DNA of 64,000 bases from assembly GCA_047967505.1 (NCBI GenBank), contig CM106540.1; one strand, 5' to 3'. Below are positions 23,413-34,734 of this stretch, one piece after another. Source of the DNA: Dipteris shenzhenensis (Eukaryota; Polypodiophyta; Polypodiopsida; Gleicheniales). Position 1 is the first letter of the stretch. Each line of letters begins with the position of its first letter. The translations under genes and the position numbers were made by a program. The notes below the pieces were generated by a model. That model was given only the letters and a program-made list of their open reading frames with translations. It did no database searches and was not told the origin of the DNA.

Positions 23413-23786
23413 TGCTTGGTACAGCTAGAAGCCTTGGATGAATGTAGATTACAGGCCTCGCAAAACTTGGAAGCTTCTCAAAAAATGCGCAAGGCCCATT
23501 TTGACACCAAATTACGCAAGAAAAAAGATATTGTAGAAGGATATTTGGTCATGAGATTTGATAGCCGTCTTGACAAGCGGCTAGACAAAAAGTTTATCAC
23601 CGATGGGATGGACCATATCAAGTCAAGAAGAAGTTCACCAATGGAACCTATCAGCTTAAGGATGTTGATGGCATGGTGATACCCGGATGCACCAATGAGT
23701 ATCGCCTTAAATTCTTCTATGCTTGACCACCTTGAGGGCCAGTAGACCCTCTCTGTCATTAGAGAGGATCTGCTGGGGGGGAAAGA
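23413..23786 (+). pseudogene. Ty3/gypsy integrase C-terminal tail and polypurine tract
   Basis: On the plus strand, VQLEALDECRLQASQNLE, then RKAHFDTKLRKK, VMRFDSRLDK and a degenerate GPF...TNGTYQL-like block form the C-terminal region that follows the integrase core in gypsy elements. A purine tract, GGGGGGGAAAGA (23775-23786), precedes TGTGACGC. This piece abuts the integrase core of the previous entry but lies on the opposite strand. Confidence 0.65.
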
Positions 23787-24300
23787 TGTGACGCAAAAAA
23801 TTGATATTTTTTATTTGGCATTGGTATTGTTTCCTTCTATGTTTGATAAGAGTTTGAGTATCAAGTGATAGCCTAGCAGCTCTCACTTATTTCTATTTTC
23901 TAAGATATTGTATGGGATTGAGAGGATGAGTGGAATGGATCATTGTAAATACCATGTGTATGAATGATAAATACCTTGGTATGGGGTGAGAGTTATTTGT
24001 GTATGGGATATTATGGGGTTTTTAGAAAATAGGAAGAGTGACTCATATAAAGAGGTGGGCTCATGTTCATGTGTTCCAATAATATGAGAGAGGCCACATG
24101 CCAAGTGTGTGGAAGGCATGTGGAGGAGTGTGGAGTCAAGAGGAATCCTTCTAGAATTCCTATGTGGAATAAGGAGGATGTGGACATATCGAAAAGAGAG
24201 GGTCCCTATGGGCTTCATGTGGGGAGACTCTTGACTTTCTCAATATTTTAAGAGTCTTGAGCATCTTTTGATAGGGCACGTGGCTAGAGTAGCCACCAGT
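23787..24300 (+). repeat. Probable gypsy 3' LTR (start defined, end not)
   Basis: Starts TGTGACGCAAAAAATTG immediately after the polypurine tract. No second copy in the window allows the end to be fixed. Confidence 0.4.
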
Positions 24301-26440
24301 GACCCAAAAGCAATTTCTTTGGTTTTTGGAACGGGATTTATTTCTAACTAAATATGACTATATGTCGAAAGAGAATTATTTTGTTGATTTTTTCTAATGA
24401 AAAAGGCTAAGAGTACAATTGGCTAGCATTGTACATGCCCGGATTATGGGAGAAATATTGGGAAAATAAAAACATGTAAGTGTCATGAAATCTAAGTTGA
24501 GGCAGATGCTAGTTCAGGTGTATGAGTATGTATGTGATAGCATAACAAGAAATTCCTATTGTAGCAACAAGGGTTTTGACATTTTTGCAAATTTATTTTA
24601 TGTGAGTTTTTCATTTAAATACAACTACAAACAACATAGGTAGTGGCTAGCTATGTTTAACATGTAATACGAAAACAAATATGTACTCCCAATGGAGTCC
24701 CAATGCAATCATCTCACCAAATTGCAAGAGCATTGCCTCGAGTATATCAATGGACCATTTATTCCAATCAGGCAAACCATCAAAACCCCTCAATTGCCAT
24801 GCCATGGGCATGTATAATAGAATTACATCCGCAGTATAAGAGGTTTGAACTCCCTTCCTTGATCTCCGATCATGATTGGCATGCAACACCAAGAAATTTT
24901 AAATAGCCTCAAGTCTCTTTTGATTTATCTTTTTTCCTTAATGCATTAAACAACCCCACAACATCAACACAAATTATAGAAGATCCAATGATTGTATTTT
25001 GTACGATGACCTTCCCCTTCCTGTAATCCAAATCCTCCCTTCTCCCCTAAGGTTGGAATCTCCCAACTCCACAACCTCTCTATCCACACTTGAGGTTCGC
25101 TTATTTTTCCACTTAACCAATGCAGCTGGCTGCACCTCAACCTCCCTAGGACTCATTGTGAAAGGGGTAGTAGCTATCTTTCTTGCTTTCGTATTCCAAG
25201 TTATGAGAAAGCAAGCACTTTTCATGACACTCATAGTGCAATCTCTCAAAAGTAGGAAATTTACCCAAAGGAATATAAAACCACCAAGGACAATACTTTT
25301 CCTCCCACTCAGACAGCACAACCCCTATCTTTTCAATGTTGGTTTCCCATGAGTACATGCTTCTTTCACAATCCTCGTTTGATTCCACATATCCACAACA
25401 CTCAGCATATAGTGAATCTTTCCACTAGCAGCCTGAAGTCAAGCATAAAGGTATAACCATAACTCGCATGACAAGTAAAATCATATCATCCACCTAAAAC
25501 ACCGAGTCATAAAAAACAACAACGAAATCATGCAAATGACAAGTTGACTCCAGAGAAAAGCCCCAAAAATGTGCATTTTTTCAAAATCGGAGGGACAAAA
25601 TATACACTTCATGTCAAACATTTTTAAAAACTATTACTTTTATGAAAAAGAATGCATAAAATATTACTTACATTTTACGCCAAATCATAAAAATGTCTAG
25701 TATTATCAATTGAAAAAAGTGTTCTCTTCTTTAATTTAAAAAACACGAAAAATTACAAAGGAGAAGAAACTGCTTCATTCAACTAAGAGAGTCGTTAGAG
25801 CTTTTGCTTTAAAATGCCAAATGTTTTTCATGCAAGTGCCCATATATTTTTAATGCAAATCTATATACAAGTATTTCTACATCCTAAAAATCAAGCATGC
25901 CCACACATCGATGAATTCCATTTTTAAAATTTTATCACATTGTTTAAGCACCTCTAGATGATATGTTCCCTTAAGTCCATTGGTTGAAAGAATTTTTTAT
26001 GAATTGACTTCCATATAGGTAACAACATTGCCCTCATGGATAAGTATACATTTCTAGAATACTTGTTGTACATAGCGTGCTATCCGAAAATTGATAATTG
26101 GCAAAATGATGTTACTTTAAGATCTAATACAATTTGATGAAACACTTCTAGTGCATTGTCTAACAAAACAACTTTTCTTTTTTATACACAATTGATAAAA
26201 TGGTTGAATTTTAATATATTTGACACTAAGATGGGTAGGTATAAATGGATTCCATGACCATAGAGGAGATTTATCTGAAGCAAGCATATCTCTAGATTTA
26301 GATAGAAGCCCAATGACTCAAATGGTCAAATTGTAAAAGATCGTGATTAGTACAATTTATTATTTACTCTATTTCGGTCTATTGGTTCGATTGAGAGCTT
26401 TAGTCTTTGCAAAAATATAGCTTTTAGTTTAAAACGGCTA
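24301..26440. other. Unassigned, with a weak coding-like stretch on the minus strand
   Basis: Between 25390 and 24650 the minus strand has several open pieces (for example one with CPWWFYIPLGKFPTFERLHY and another with WQLRGFDGLPDWNKWSIDIL) that look like a decayed transposon ORF. I cannot assign a family. The rest is AT-rich without features. Confidence 0.3.
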
Positions 26441-26857
26441 GATTTGGAAGCATGAGTATGTTAGCAATGACATATGAGCATAGATCTCTTCAAGTTGGAG
26501 AAGGGTTGGAATGTGCTACAATAGCCCAAATAGTAGAGGGTCTTGGACGTGCTATGAGTAGGGTGTTTGTCTTGCAAAGTGGATATAGAGGTGAAGAAAG
26601 ATCAAGGGCTTTTAGGCATGCGAGGTGCAAAGGGTGGCAAGGGACCTATATTTTAATGAATAAATATTCATTGTGGAGTATGTCTTTTAGGCCAGTGAAT
26701 TGGCATTGCCTCCCTAGGTATTCACTTCGAGTTGGAGGAGGAATGTTCATAGTCACTTGCACATCGAAGATCCAGAGATTGGTCGATAGGAGAGGGAATA
26801 GGAAGAATTATGTCAGCGTGTGGGCTACATTTAATAAATTCAAATAATATTTTCCCC
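26441..26857 (+). other. Unassigned 131-codon open frame (26452-26847)
   Basis: An open frame without recognisable motifs, running into the hairpin repeat array. I see no evidence that it is a gene. Confidence 0.15.
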
Positions 26858-27545
26858 CCTCTTAGCATATTCACCCGACGGCGAGGTATATTGGTAGAGG
26901 TCAAAATTTTTAATGAATTTAGTAAATGTTTCCCCCTCTCAACATAGCTCACCAACGAGGTATGTTGGCAAAGGTCAAAAACAGTTGCCCCCTCCTATAA
27001 AAACTTTGATGGATTCAATTTGCCTCTCTGAAATTTGGGTGGATGACCTCTATGAAGCTATGTTGCATGGGCAAGTTATAGTTTAGATCTATCATGGTCT
27101 TCAAGTTGTTCTTAGAACTAAGCAAGGTCTTCTTAGCATGGTGTTTTTGGTTGATATTTAAAACACATTATTCTGTCATGTAGTTGGGTTTTGGGCATAT
27201 AATTTTGGACCACCTCTAGCATAGCTCTCCGGCAAGCTATGTTAGAGGGCGATGTAAAAATATGTTCATTAAAAACATTTGATCCTCTCCAGCTTACCTC
27301 TACAGTAATCTAAGTGGAAGGGGGATGGAAAAAGGTATCCATTATAAAAAAGTTGACCCCCTCTTGCATAGCTTTCCAACAAGCTACATTGGGGGACAAT
27401 GGAAAAATGTATCTATTATAAAAATGGTGACCCTCCTCCAGGATAGCTCACTAGCAAGGTATGTCAGAGGGGATGTCAAATTTTCTCTACCATAGAAATT
27501 TTGATCCTCATCGACATAGCTCACTAGTGAGCTATGTCTTGTGGG
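26858..27545. repeat. Tandem array whose units contain hairpins
   Basis: About seven imperfect units centred near 26880, 26955, 27225, 27310, 27380, 27455 and 27525, at ~72-bp spacing except for a ~200-bp gap at 27000-27200. Each has a C-rich flank, an inverted repeat based on CATAGCTCAC...GTGAGCTATG, a G-rich flank, then an A/T-rich spacer. The last unit (27513-27538) is a perfect 26-bp palindrome; the others keep partial complementarity. Confidence 0.7.
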
Positions 27546-27620
27546 GGAAAATTTTTTAGGAGTGGAAATTTTTAAATAGTAAAAAATGTTTGGATAAGCT
27601 ACACACTCAATTGTGGGGAG

Positions 27621-27786
27621 GAGAAGTTCAAAATTATTCCATTTGCATTATCTTCATGTGAGCATGTTAATAGGGAGGGATGGAAAGAGAGGGAGAGAGG
27701 AGGAGAAGTTCAAACTTATTCTATTTGCATTATCTTCATGTGAGCATGTTAATAGGGAGAGATGGAAAGAGAGGGAGAGGGGAGGG
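27621..27786 (+). repeat. Tandem duplication, 2 x 82 bp
   Basis: Two units start GAGAAGTTCAAA, share TGAGCATGTTAATAGGGAG and end in GA-rich sequence. They are nearly identical. Confidence 0.9.
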
Positions 27787-27959
27787 AAAGGAAAGAGAGA
27801 GAATAAGAGGGAGGTTACTAAATTTAAAGGTCTCTTTTGCTAGTCTAGATGGACTTTCTCATGCTTTGATCAAACTAGTCTTACTAAGAATACTAAAGTT
27901 ATTTTTTGAATTGGACGGATGCTTCCAAAATTTATCTTTAATTTGATTCAAGCATTAAA

Positions 27960-28850
27960 TTAAGAGTTCTATTTGGACTGTTTGAGCAGTATTAAAAAGA
28001 ATTTAAGAATGGTGATGACCAGATCATTAGATAAGCTTGCTATGGAAACTACAGCAGCAACAAATAATTTGCATTATGTTGAGACCAATAATGGAGAGAA
28101 ACGGGTGCAGGAGACTAATGATGATTGTAAAGAGGTACAACTAGAGAATGTTACAGTTGGGGTGATCATTTCCTTCACTTGGTCTATGAATATTTCTTTG
28201 ACTAAGGGTTCAATAAATGTAGTCAATGTTTTGATTTTTTTTTTCAATACTACTCTAACAAATAATAATTTGTTGTAGCCAAATATTTCAAAAACTACAT
28301 CATCTGAGATGATGACTTTGTTGATGATGATTTGCATGATGTAAGTTCAAAATAAGAAATCCCAGCTAAAGAAGATGCGAAGGGTAAGAAGGAGAGGGAA
28401 AAAAAACTAATTGAGGAAGACACTTTTACTGAGATACCAACTCACTAAAATCTATGTATTCAGGATACTTTAGATTAGAGGACAAAGATTTCTTTGCTCT
28501 AATGTTTTATTTCAAGTTGTGGTACATGCATGCTTCTCTTTGAAATCCGTGCTCTTGGTATAACAGTTTTCAAGAAAAGTTATTGTGAAATGTAATTGAA
28601 ATTTCACATACGTATCAGGATTTACATTGCCTGAGAACACTTGTATTTGGTGTTCATGACCACATTGGTTCTACATTATAGAGATAATTTATTTCATGAG
28701 ATATTGGTTCAGATGGAGCATACTTTGACCCCAACATTGCAGCAAGAGATTATGTTGGCAAGAAAACGAGTGGTTTGGAGGTAAACACTTCCTTACCTTG
28801 TTCTTTCTTAGATTCATACATGTCTATGTAAAGTATAATACATTGCTTAG
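27960..28850 (+). other. Unassigned; possible decayed exons
   Basis: The frame 27973-28278 and a short piece near 28709-28785 (encoding about 26 residues including YFDPNIAARDYVG, followed by a GTAAAC splice-donor-like sequence) look protein-like, but I cannot name a family and no continuous gene can be built. Confidence 0.2.
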
Positions 28851-29329
28851 AATTACAAAACTGTGTTTTTTCTTCTACGAAAACTTCATTCAAATCATTG
28901 AAGTTCATCCTTGCAGTGTCAAGATAAGTAGGTATATGTCATCCATAGACAAAGAAGAGGCTTGTTAAAAGAAAATATTTCGATAGATGTACAAAAAAAA
29001 TCAACTATCTGAAAGGTCAAATTTTAGACGATTGTGAGTAGAAAAATTTAATGGTTTACTTTATTTTGATCGAAATATGAATAATGAAGATGAAAACTGT
29101 TGTCCTTTTCAAAAATGATGTAAATGTAGATTCTAGAATCCACCTTATTGTTGTGATAAAGTTGAATGGATAGAAATTTTCGTCAATGAAACAAACTTTT
29201 TATCCAAAAAAAGAAAATTTCTAACATGAATGAAGGCAAATGTCATTCCATTAGAGGAAAAACATTTATCAGGTAAAACTTTCATCGATGGAAAATTTCC
29301 ATCAACAGATTTTTTTCTGTCGATGGAAA

Positions 29330-29660
29330 AAGGTCGTGAGGGAGCTTGAGAGCATAGAGAGTCATGAGGGAGCTTGAGAGTGTAGAGAACTTGAGAGAGT
29401 CATAGTGAGGGAGAGAGCTTGAGAGATCTTGAGAGCATAGAGAGCTTGAGAGAGTCATGAGGGAGCTTGAGGAAGCGTAGTGAGCTTGAGAGAATCATGA
29501 GAGAAGGTCGTGAGAGAAGGTCGTGAGGGAGCTTGAGAGTGTAGAGAGTCGTGAGGGATATTGATGAGGGAGTGTAGTGAGCTTGAGGGAGTATAGAGTC
29601 AGCCGTGAAGGAGCTTGAGAGCATGAGAGACATTAATCATAAGAGATAGGGAGATGTTGA
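29330..29660. repeat. G/A-rich minisatellite
   Basis: Irregular repeats of GTCGTGAGGGAGCTTGAGAG and GTGTAGAGA-type units. The apparent Leu/Ser-rich frame on the minus strand is an artefact. Confidence 0.85.
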
Positions 29661-31830
29661 GAGTAAGGGAGAGACATAAGAGAGATTAAACTAGATTTGT
29701 GGTAGGTAGCCTTTGCGGTGTGGAGCACATAACTACTACTAAGTCAAAATTGAACCCGAATCCTAGCATTTTATGAAACTTTTAAAGGGAAAAAATGACG
29801 AGTAAAAATATGGACATGAAACACGACACAGGGTCATTTACAACCCGATACTCCTTGCGAATCCCTAAGATTTTGAGCATCGTCTCTAAGCTCTTTGTAT
29901 TAGAAAAAGACTCCTTGAGCTTTTGAGCATTGTCTCTAAGCTCTTTGTATTCCACAACCCTTGAGCCCTTGGCTATGATTGCAATGATCATAGCCTCACA
30001 GAGGTTTCTAGCATTGAAGTACCTGCAGAGACAAAGTAACATGTTCAGACTTTCATTGTCTTTAAATCAAGTCTCTACAAATCATTCATGGAATCAGCCC
30101 AACAAAGACATTGGCCAAAGACTAAAAAACAAAAGCAAACTCAGTTGGCATAGTTCAGGGATGGAAAATCTCCCCAAAGCATAGGCTTGCAATGGTACCT
30201 GCTTTACTTCTACTTTTGTTAGGGACCGGTACATCTCAACCCGAGAAATGAAGTGGCCAAACTAGCCTAGATCATGGTGCTAATTATCATCACATTGATA
30301 ACACTTTTATATGTCACGATGCTCATCTTACATTTCTCCCACTAAAGTGTAGGGGACGTGTTGAAATTTTGAGTTTCTTATGGCAGCATTGTTTTAGAGA
30401 CTTGAACTGATATCTTGACGGGGCTCATCTTGGAAGGAATCAATCCCACCTCATGTAAATAGGATGTTGTTCCGTCAATCATCAAGGTGCTGGAAGACTT
30501 GCAAAGTATGGCACATGGTCTTAAAGCCCAAGAGCAGGATGGAGAGGAGTTTGAGGAGCCAGTTACAAGAGGGGCAGGTATGGTTTTGTCATGGAATATT
30601 TGGGTTTTACGGTCCTAGTGAATTTCCTGGTGCGCAGACAATATTAGCCTCGTGAAGTCTGTAGTAGGGGTGGTGATTTGATAGATTTCTTGCAAAAACC
30701 TACGCAAGGGATGGTGGCTTAGGAGCCCCATGTTAACTACCTTTAACAGCAGCCTTCTCTCATCTAAAGACTTTTGCAAGAAAGTCAGGAGTGACAAAAG
30801 AAGCACACGCTACCCTTCTAGTGGATGCGGATGCTGCTACTGATAGCATGTGATCAAATCGAATGAGGGAGAAGATAGATAAGGTTATGGGATGTCATGG
30901 GCTACCAACACATGGCAAAAGGCATAGTTTCCAAAGGCTAAAACATAGGCACAACTTTGGTGAATGGCAATGCGATTGGGTGCTCCAAACAACATAGGCG
31001 AATTTGTTCTCACTACATTCTTCATGTCTATGTGAGTCCACAAAGGTTACTTTTTTGGGTGGGGGTGCTAGCTAATTGAATGATTTGCAAGCATTTAGCA
31101 CAGACCATAGATGAAGGAAGATCAGGCTAGCTAGCCATGGCAATGTGACAAGTGCATCAATTGACATTTGTACTTGAATTCTATAAATCTATGTCTTAGT
31201 TCTAGCTTACCTTCATCGTGCTCTTCACCAAGTTCACATATAGTCCCTTCTCCTCAAATCTCCTTGCTTCAATTCTCCTCATGATAGGCTTAGAAGCTTC
31301 CCTTGCTCATGCCTTTTGTATCTCTTTAGATCGCCCTCCTTCTCATCTCTTTTGACATTGCATCAACCATAAAGGTTCTGTTTATATGGTTTTCTAAAAC
31401 ACTACATGGTCTATGATGTTGCACTTTTGCATCTTATTGTGTTTCTCAACGAAAGCTCAGAGCGTATGCATAGGTAGCGTGTCACCTTAAAAATCATGTG
31501 CACTGTAAATTTTTCGCAATCAGGTATCAGGCTTTGGCCTCTAGGCTCTCTCTATTGTGATTCATATAAAGAGTCCATCAAAGCTGATATGTAATCAAAT
31601 TTTAGGCCGCTTCCGCTGCAGGGAACTGTTCTGTTCTGGCAACCTCAAAGGCCAAGCTCAACAGAGGGAAGATGTGCCTATGTGCCCCTACCAAGCACAC
31701 AAACCATTAAAAAAGCATTCAAGAATAAAGCAAAATTTACACCATTAGATCTTTATGAAGATCAAGGATCAAGACTGTGACACATGGCTCAAGGAGAGCT
31801 CACAAAACCAAAACATGCCTCTAGGCTCCC
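29661..31830. other. Unassigned
   Basis: Includes a direct duplication of about 54 bp at 29868-29951 (TGTCTCTAAGCTCTTTGTATT twice). No supported gene was seen on either strand. Confidence 0.35.
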
Positions 31831-31834
31831 TGCC

Positions 31835-32335
31835 ATAAATATAGAGCCTAAGAGATAGAGATAGAGATATTGAATGCAAAGATAGAGCATAAGAGTTAGA
31901 GAGTGAAAGAGAGCATAGAAGATGGAAAGAGAGCATAAGAGCTAGGGAGTGTAAGAGAGAAAGAGAAATAAAAAAAGATAGGGAGATAGGGAGAGATAGG
32001 GAGATTGAGAGAAAGACTGAAAGATAGATATGGAGAGATAGGGAGATACAATGAAAGAGAGATAGGGAGATTCAGAGATAGGGAGGTTGAGAGATAGGGA
32101 GATAGAGCATAAGAGTGTGATAAGAGGTAGAAGTAGGGAGATAGAGCATAAGAGATAGGTAAATAGAGCTAAACAGAGAGAGAAGAGGTTGAGATCAGCA
32201 AGAGGAAGTGAGAGAGAGGAGAGAATAATGAGTGAGAGGATAGAGATATGGGAAAGACGTTGAGATAGATGGGGGAAGGGAGAAAAACATAACATGTAGG
32301 GATGAGGAAAGGGAATAGAGAGAGAGATAGAGAGA
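31835..32335. repeat. Purine-rich minisatellite (GAGATAGGGAGA-type)
   Basis: About 500 bp of imperfect GAGATAGGGAGATAGAGCATAAGA-like units. Strand asymmetry is almost complete (purines on the plus strand). Confidence 0.85.
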
Positions 32336-32339
32336 TGGG

Positions 32340-32955
32340 TTAGGGTTAGTCACAATTATGGTTTATTTGTTTTGCACTAATATTTTCCCTCTCTGAGTAT
32401 CCATGATTATGCTCCTTGTTTTGTTAGTGCAACTCCTGCTTTAGACTCCTGCTTTCATACACTTCCTAAGCTTGTTATTGCTAACTAGTTCTTTATTACC
32501 TACACCCCTTCATTATCGCTATGGAGCACATATGGTATGTGTGTGGCAAAAAGGAATTGTTTGTAGATGTTGGAGAAGAAACACATACCAAAGTGTTTGA
32601 GAGTGTAATATGCTTGCCATTTTGTTTGATAATGGGTAGTGAATAGGTGGCTCACAACATTACTCAGCCAAGCTGCAGTATTCCTCTTATGATACCATGT
32701 GAGAAGATAACATTTCAGGGCTCAAAGTGCTTTGTTGTGGAGCATTCTTTGTCCTTGCAAGTGTAAGTAGAAGGTAAAAAGGAGGTGGGTCTTGGTAAAC
32801 AAAAGATTTATGACTTAGAAGATGATTTAGATCATGAGGTAAAGGGCCATTTTGAGCAACCTAGGTGCCTTGAAGTCATACAATTGGAAGAGAAATAGCA
32901 TGGCAAGTTGGGCACTCTAGTTCTACATTTAGAGACCTTAATTAAGGAATTTCCA
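32340..32955. other. Unassigned, possibly upstream part of the Mutator-like element
   Basis: Short open pieces on the plus strand without motifs. It lies directly before the transposase-like segment. Confidence 0.3.
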
Positions 32956-33553
32956 TTAAAGAACAAGTTACAAAAGTTTGTGGATAGGATACAGAACATA
33001 GTGCCTGTACAAGATCTTCCACCTCTCTATGATGGTGATTGTATTTTTGAGTTCTTATGGATGTAAATATTGGTTCTATGATTGGAATGGAGTAGAGCAA
33101 AGATGGTCATCCATGGGTCTGATATAAGACTACAAGTATATTTGGATTCAATGGAGATGTGAGGTTATCAGTTTATGGGGGCACATTTGTTTGTGACAAT
33201 GTAGATTGTAGTTTTTTAAAGTTGAGGCAAAAACAGAATACAATACATTGGAAAGTGAGATTGAATACTCCTTGCCTTGAGCGTTGGGTGAAAAAGGAAC
33301 ATGGAGGATTTCATTGCTTTCATTGCAACCAAAGGCCACTATGTGAATTGGAATGTGCATCTAGGATATATTATGTTATTCCATCTGATGTGAGGTACAT
33401 AAGGTTTATTGTTCGTTTGGGTAGCCATAGTCATGAAGTTGAAAAGGAGAATGCATTAAGCATGTCAACATCGTGAGAAACTTGGTGGAGGATTATGTCG
33501 AAAAGATCCCTAGAGCAGGACAAAGAAGGGTTGAGAAAGAGGTGGCTAGGGAT
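32956..33553 (+). pseudogene. Mutator-like transposase, N-terminal zinc-binding part (left half, cut by Cop-1)
   Basis: The frame 33159-33476 encodes YGGTFVCDNVDCSFL (C-x4-C), then GGFHCFHCNQ (C-x2-C), a further C...CASR, and LGSHSHEV, an arrangement expected of a zinc-chelating N-terminal domain. Weakly preserved coding continues upstream and, in a shifted frame, downstream (LVEDYVEKIPRAGQRRVEKEVARD) up to 33553, where Cop-1 inserted. The same gene resumes at 41142. Stops show it is inactive. The superfamily assignment rests on the right half. Confidence 0.55.
33549..33553. repeat. Cop-1 target-site duplication, left copy (GGGAT)
   Basis: GGGAT precedes TGACAAAAT at 33554 and is repeated at 41137-41141, just after the right LTR. 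Five bases is the usual copia length. Confidence 0.9.
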
Positions 33554-33810
33554 TGACAAAATATGAAGAGGGGAGAGGAGAAGAGTGGAGATGAGGAGAG
33601 AGGGCACAGCTAGAGAGCACACCACAAATGACTAACTATACACTAGAATTAGTTGAAAAAATAGAATATATACAAACCCTTTTAGGATTAGGGTTAGGGG
33701 ATCTAACCCTTTCCTTTATAGCACTCTATAAGGTTAGTGCTATGCACATATGATCACGTGATGGTGCTATGCACACATGATCACATGATGTTGAGCGTGA
33801 ACTCTCAACA
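33554..33810 (-). repeat. Cop-1 3' LTR (257 bp)
   Basis: Plus-strand ends TGACAAAATATG and GTGAACTCTCAACA. It contains two tandem 27-bp units (33737-33763 and 33764-33790) with ATGATCACGTGATG and ATGATCACATGATG cores. Cop-2 has only one such unit. It also holds a short TTAGGG-like run. Confidence 0.97.
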
Positions 33811-33860
33811 CCTTCCCTCAAGATCAACATCATGAAGTAGGCCTTCCCTCAAGATGATGA
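33811..33860 (-). other. Cop-1 polypurine tract, present twice
   Basis: On the minus strand GAGGGAAGG directly precedes the LTR (33811-33819). The same CCTTCCCTCAAGAT (plus strand) recurs at 33842-33855. Cop-2 has the same arrangement at 10914 and about 10942. The proximal copy is the expected plus-strand primer; the second is a possible extra primer. Confidence 0.6.
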
Positions 33861-33898
33861 TTCTGGGGAATAGAAGAAGGACTGAGCATTACATTCAA

Positions 33899-34734
33899 TC
33901 ACACCCCTTTAATGGGAATGTCCTTCCTCTGCATCAAACCAAGAGCTAGTCGGTGTTTCTCGAATAGCTCTTTACCGAGTGGTTTGGTAAAGATGTCTAC
34001 AACATTTTCTTTGCTATCACAATGCTGCAGTGTGATGTCACCAAGTAACACTCTTTCTCTGATGAAGTGCTCTCTGACATCAATGTGCTTTGTCCTGGAG
34101 TGATATACTAGATTTTTGGCCAATGCTTGAGCCGATTGATTATCACAGTATATTGTTGTTGGCTTTGACTCATCAAAGTAATCTATTTCTGACAATAGTC
34201 TTCTGAGCCATATAGCCTCACATGCACCTGTAGTGAGTGCTCTATATTCTGCTTCAGTCGAAGACAAAGAAACAGTTGGCTGTTTGTTTGACAACCATGA
34301 TATAGCACCTTGACCAAGGAAAAATGCATATCCCTATGTCGATCTCCTGGTCTCATGATCTCCAGCATAGTCACTATCACAGTATCCATGCAACCGTGGA
34401 TGACTTCCTCTGTATTCTATCCCAAATTGTCTTGTACCTCTGATGTATCTCAAGACTCTTTTGGCTGCATTCCAGTGAAACTTGGATTTGCCATAAATTG
34501 TGCTAGTGAGCTTACTGCATAACAAATATCTGGCTGTGTGATTGTCAAATATATAAGAGATCCAATGAGTTGCCTGTAGTATCTGTCATTGACTGTAGGC
34601 TTTTCTGAATCTTTAGTAAGTTTCAAACTCTGTTCCATGGGAGTGGCTGCAATCTTGCAATCTGCCATATGAAACTTCTTCAGGAGACTGTCAACATATT
34701 TGAGCTGACTCATGAATGTGCTATCTGAATCTCT
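33899..34734 (-). pseudogene. Cop-1 pol: end of RT and RNase H
   Basis: After a stop at 34735-34737 the same frame continues with FMSQLKYVDSLLKKFHMADC and DICYAVSSL. The frame then shifts near 34480 to WNAAKRVLRYIRGT, GYCDSDYAGD (RNase H aspartates), STEAEYRAL (catalytic Glu), IYCDNQSAQALA (Asp) and RTKHIDVREHFIRE. A stop (TAG, 34334-34336) interrupts just after the CDSDYAGD block. The gene ends at 33899, about 90 bp before the LTR. RNase H residues are intact, but the reading frame is not. Confidence 0.95.

Noticed and set aside
22855-23786. Integrated plant DNA virus (caulimovirus-type)
   Set aside because: The motifs are integrase with a gypsy-type C-terminal tail, which caulimoviruses lack. 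No movement or coat protein was seen.
26858-27545. CRISPR-like array
   Set aside because: Units vary in length and sequence, spacers are not unique inserts, and the genome is a plant. It is a hairpin minisatellite.
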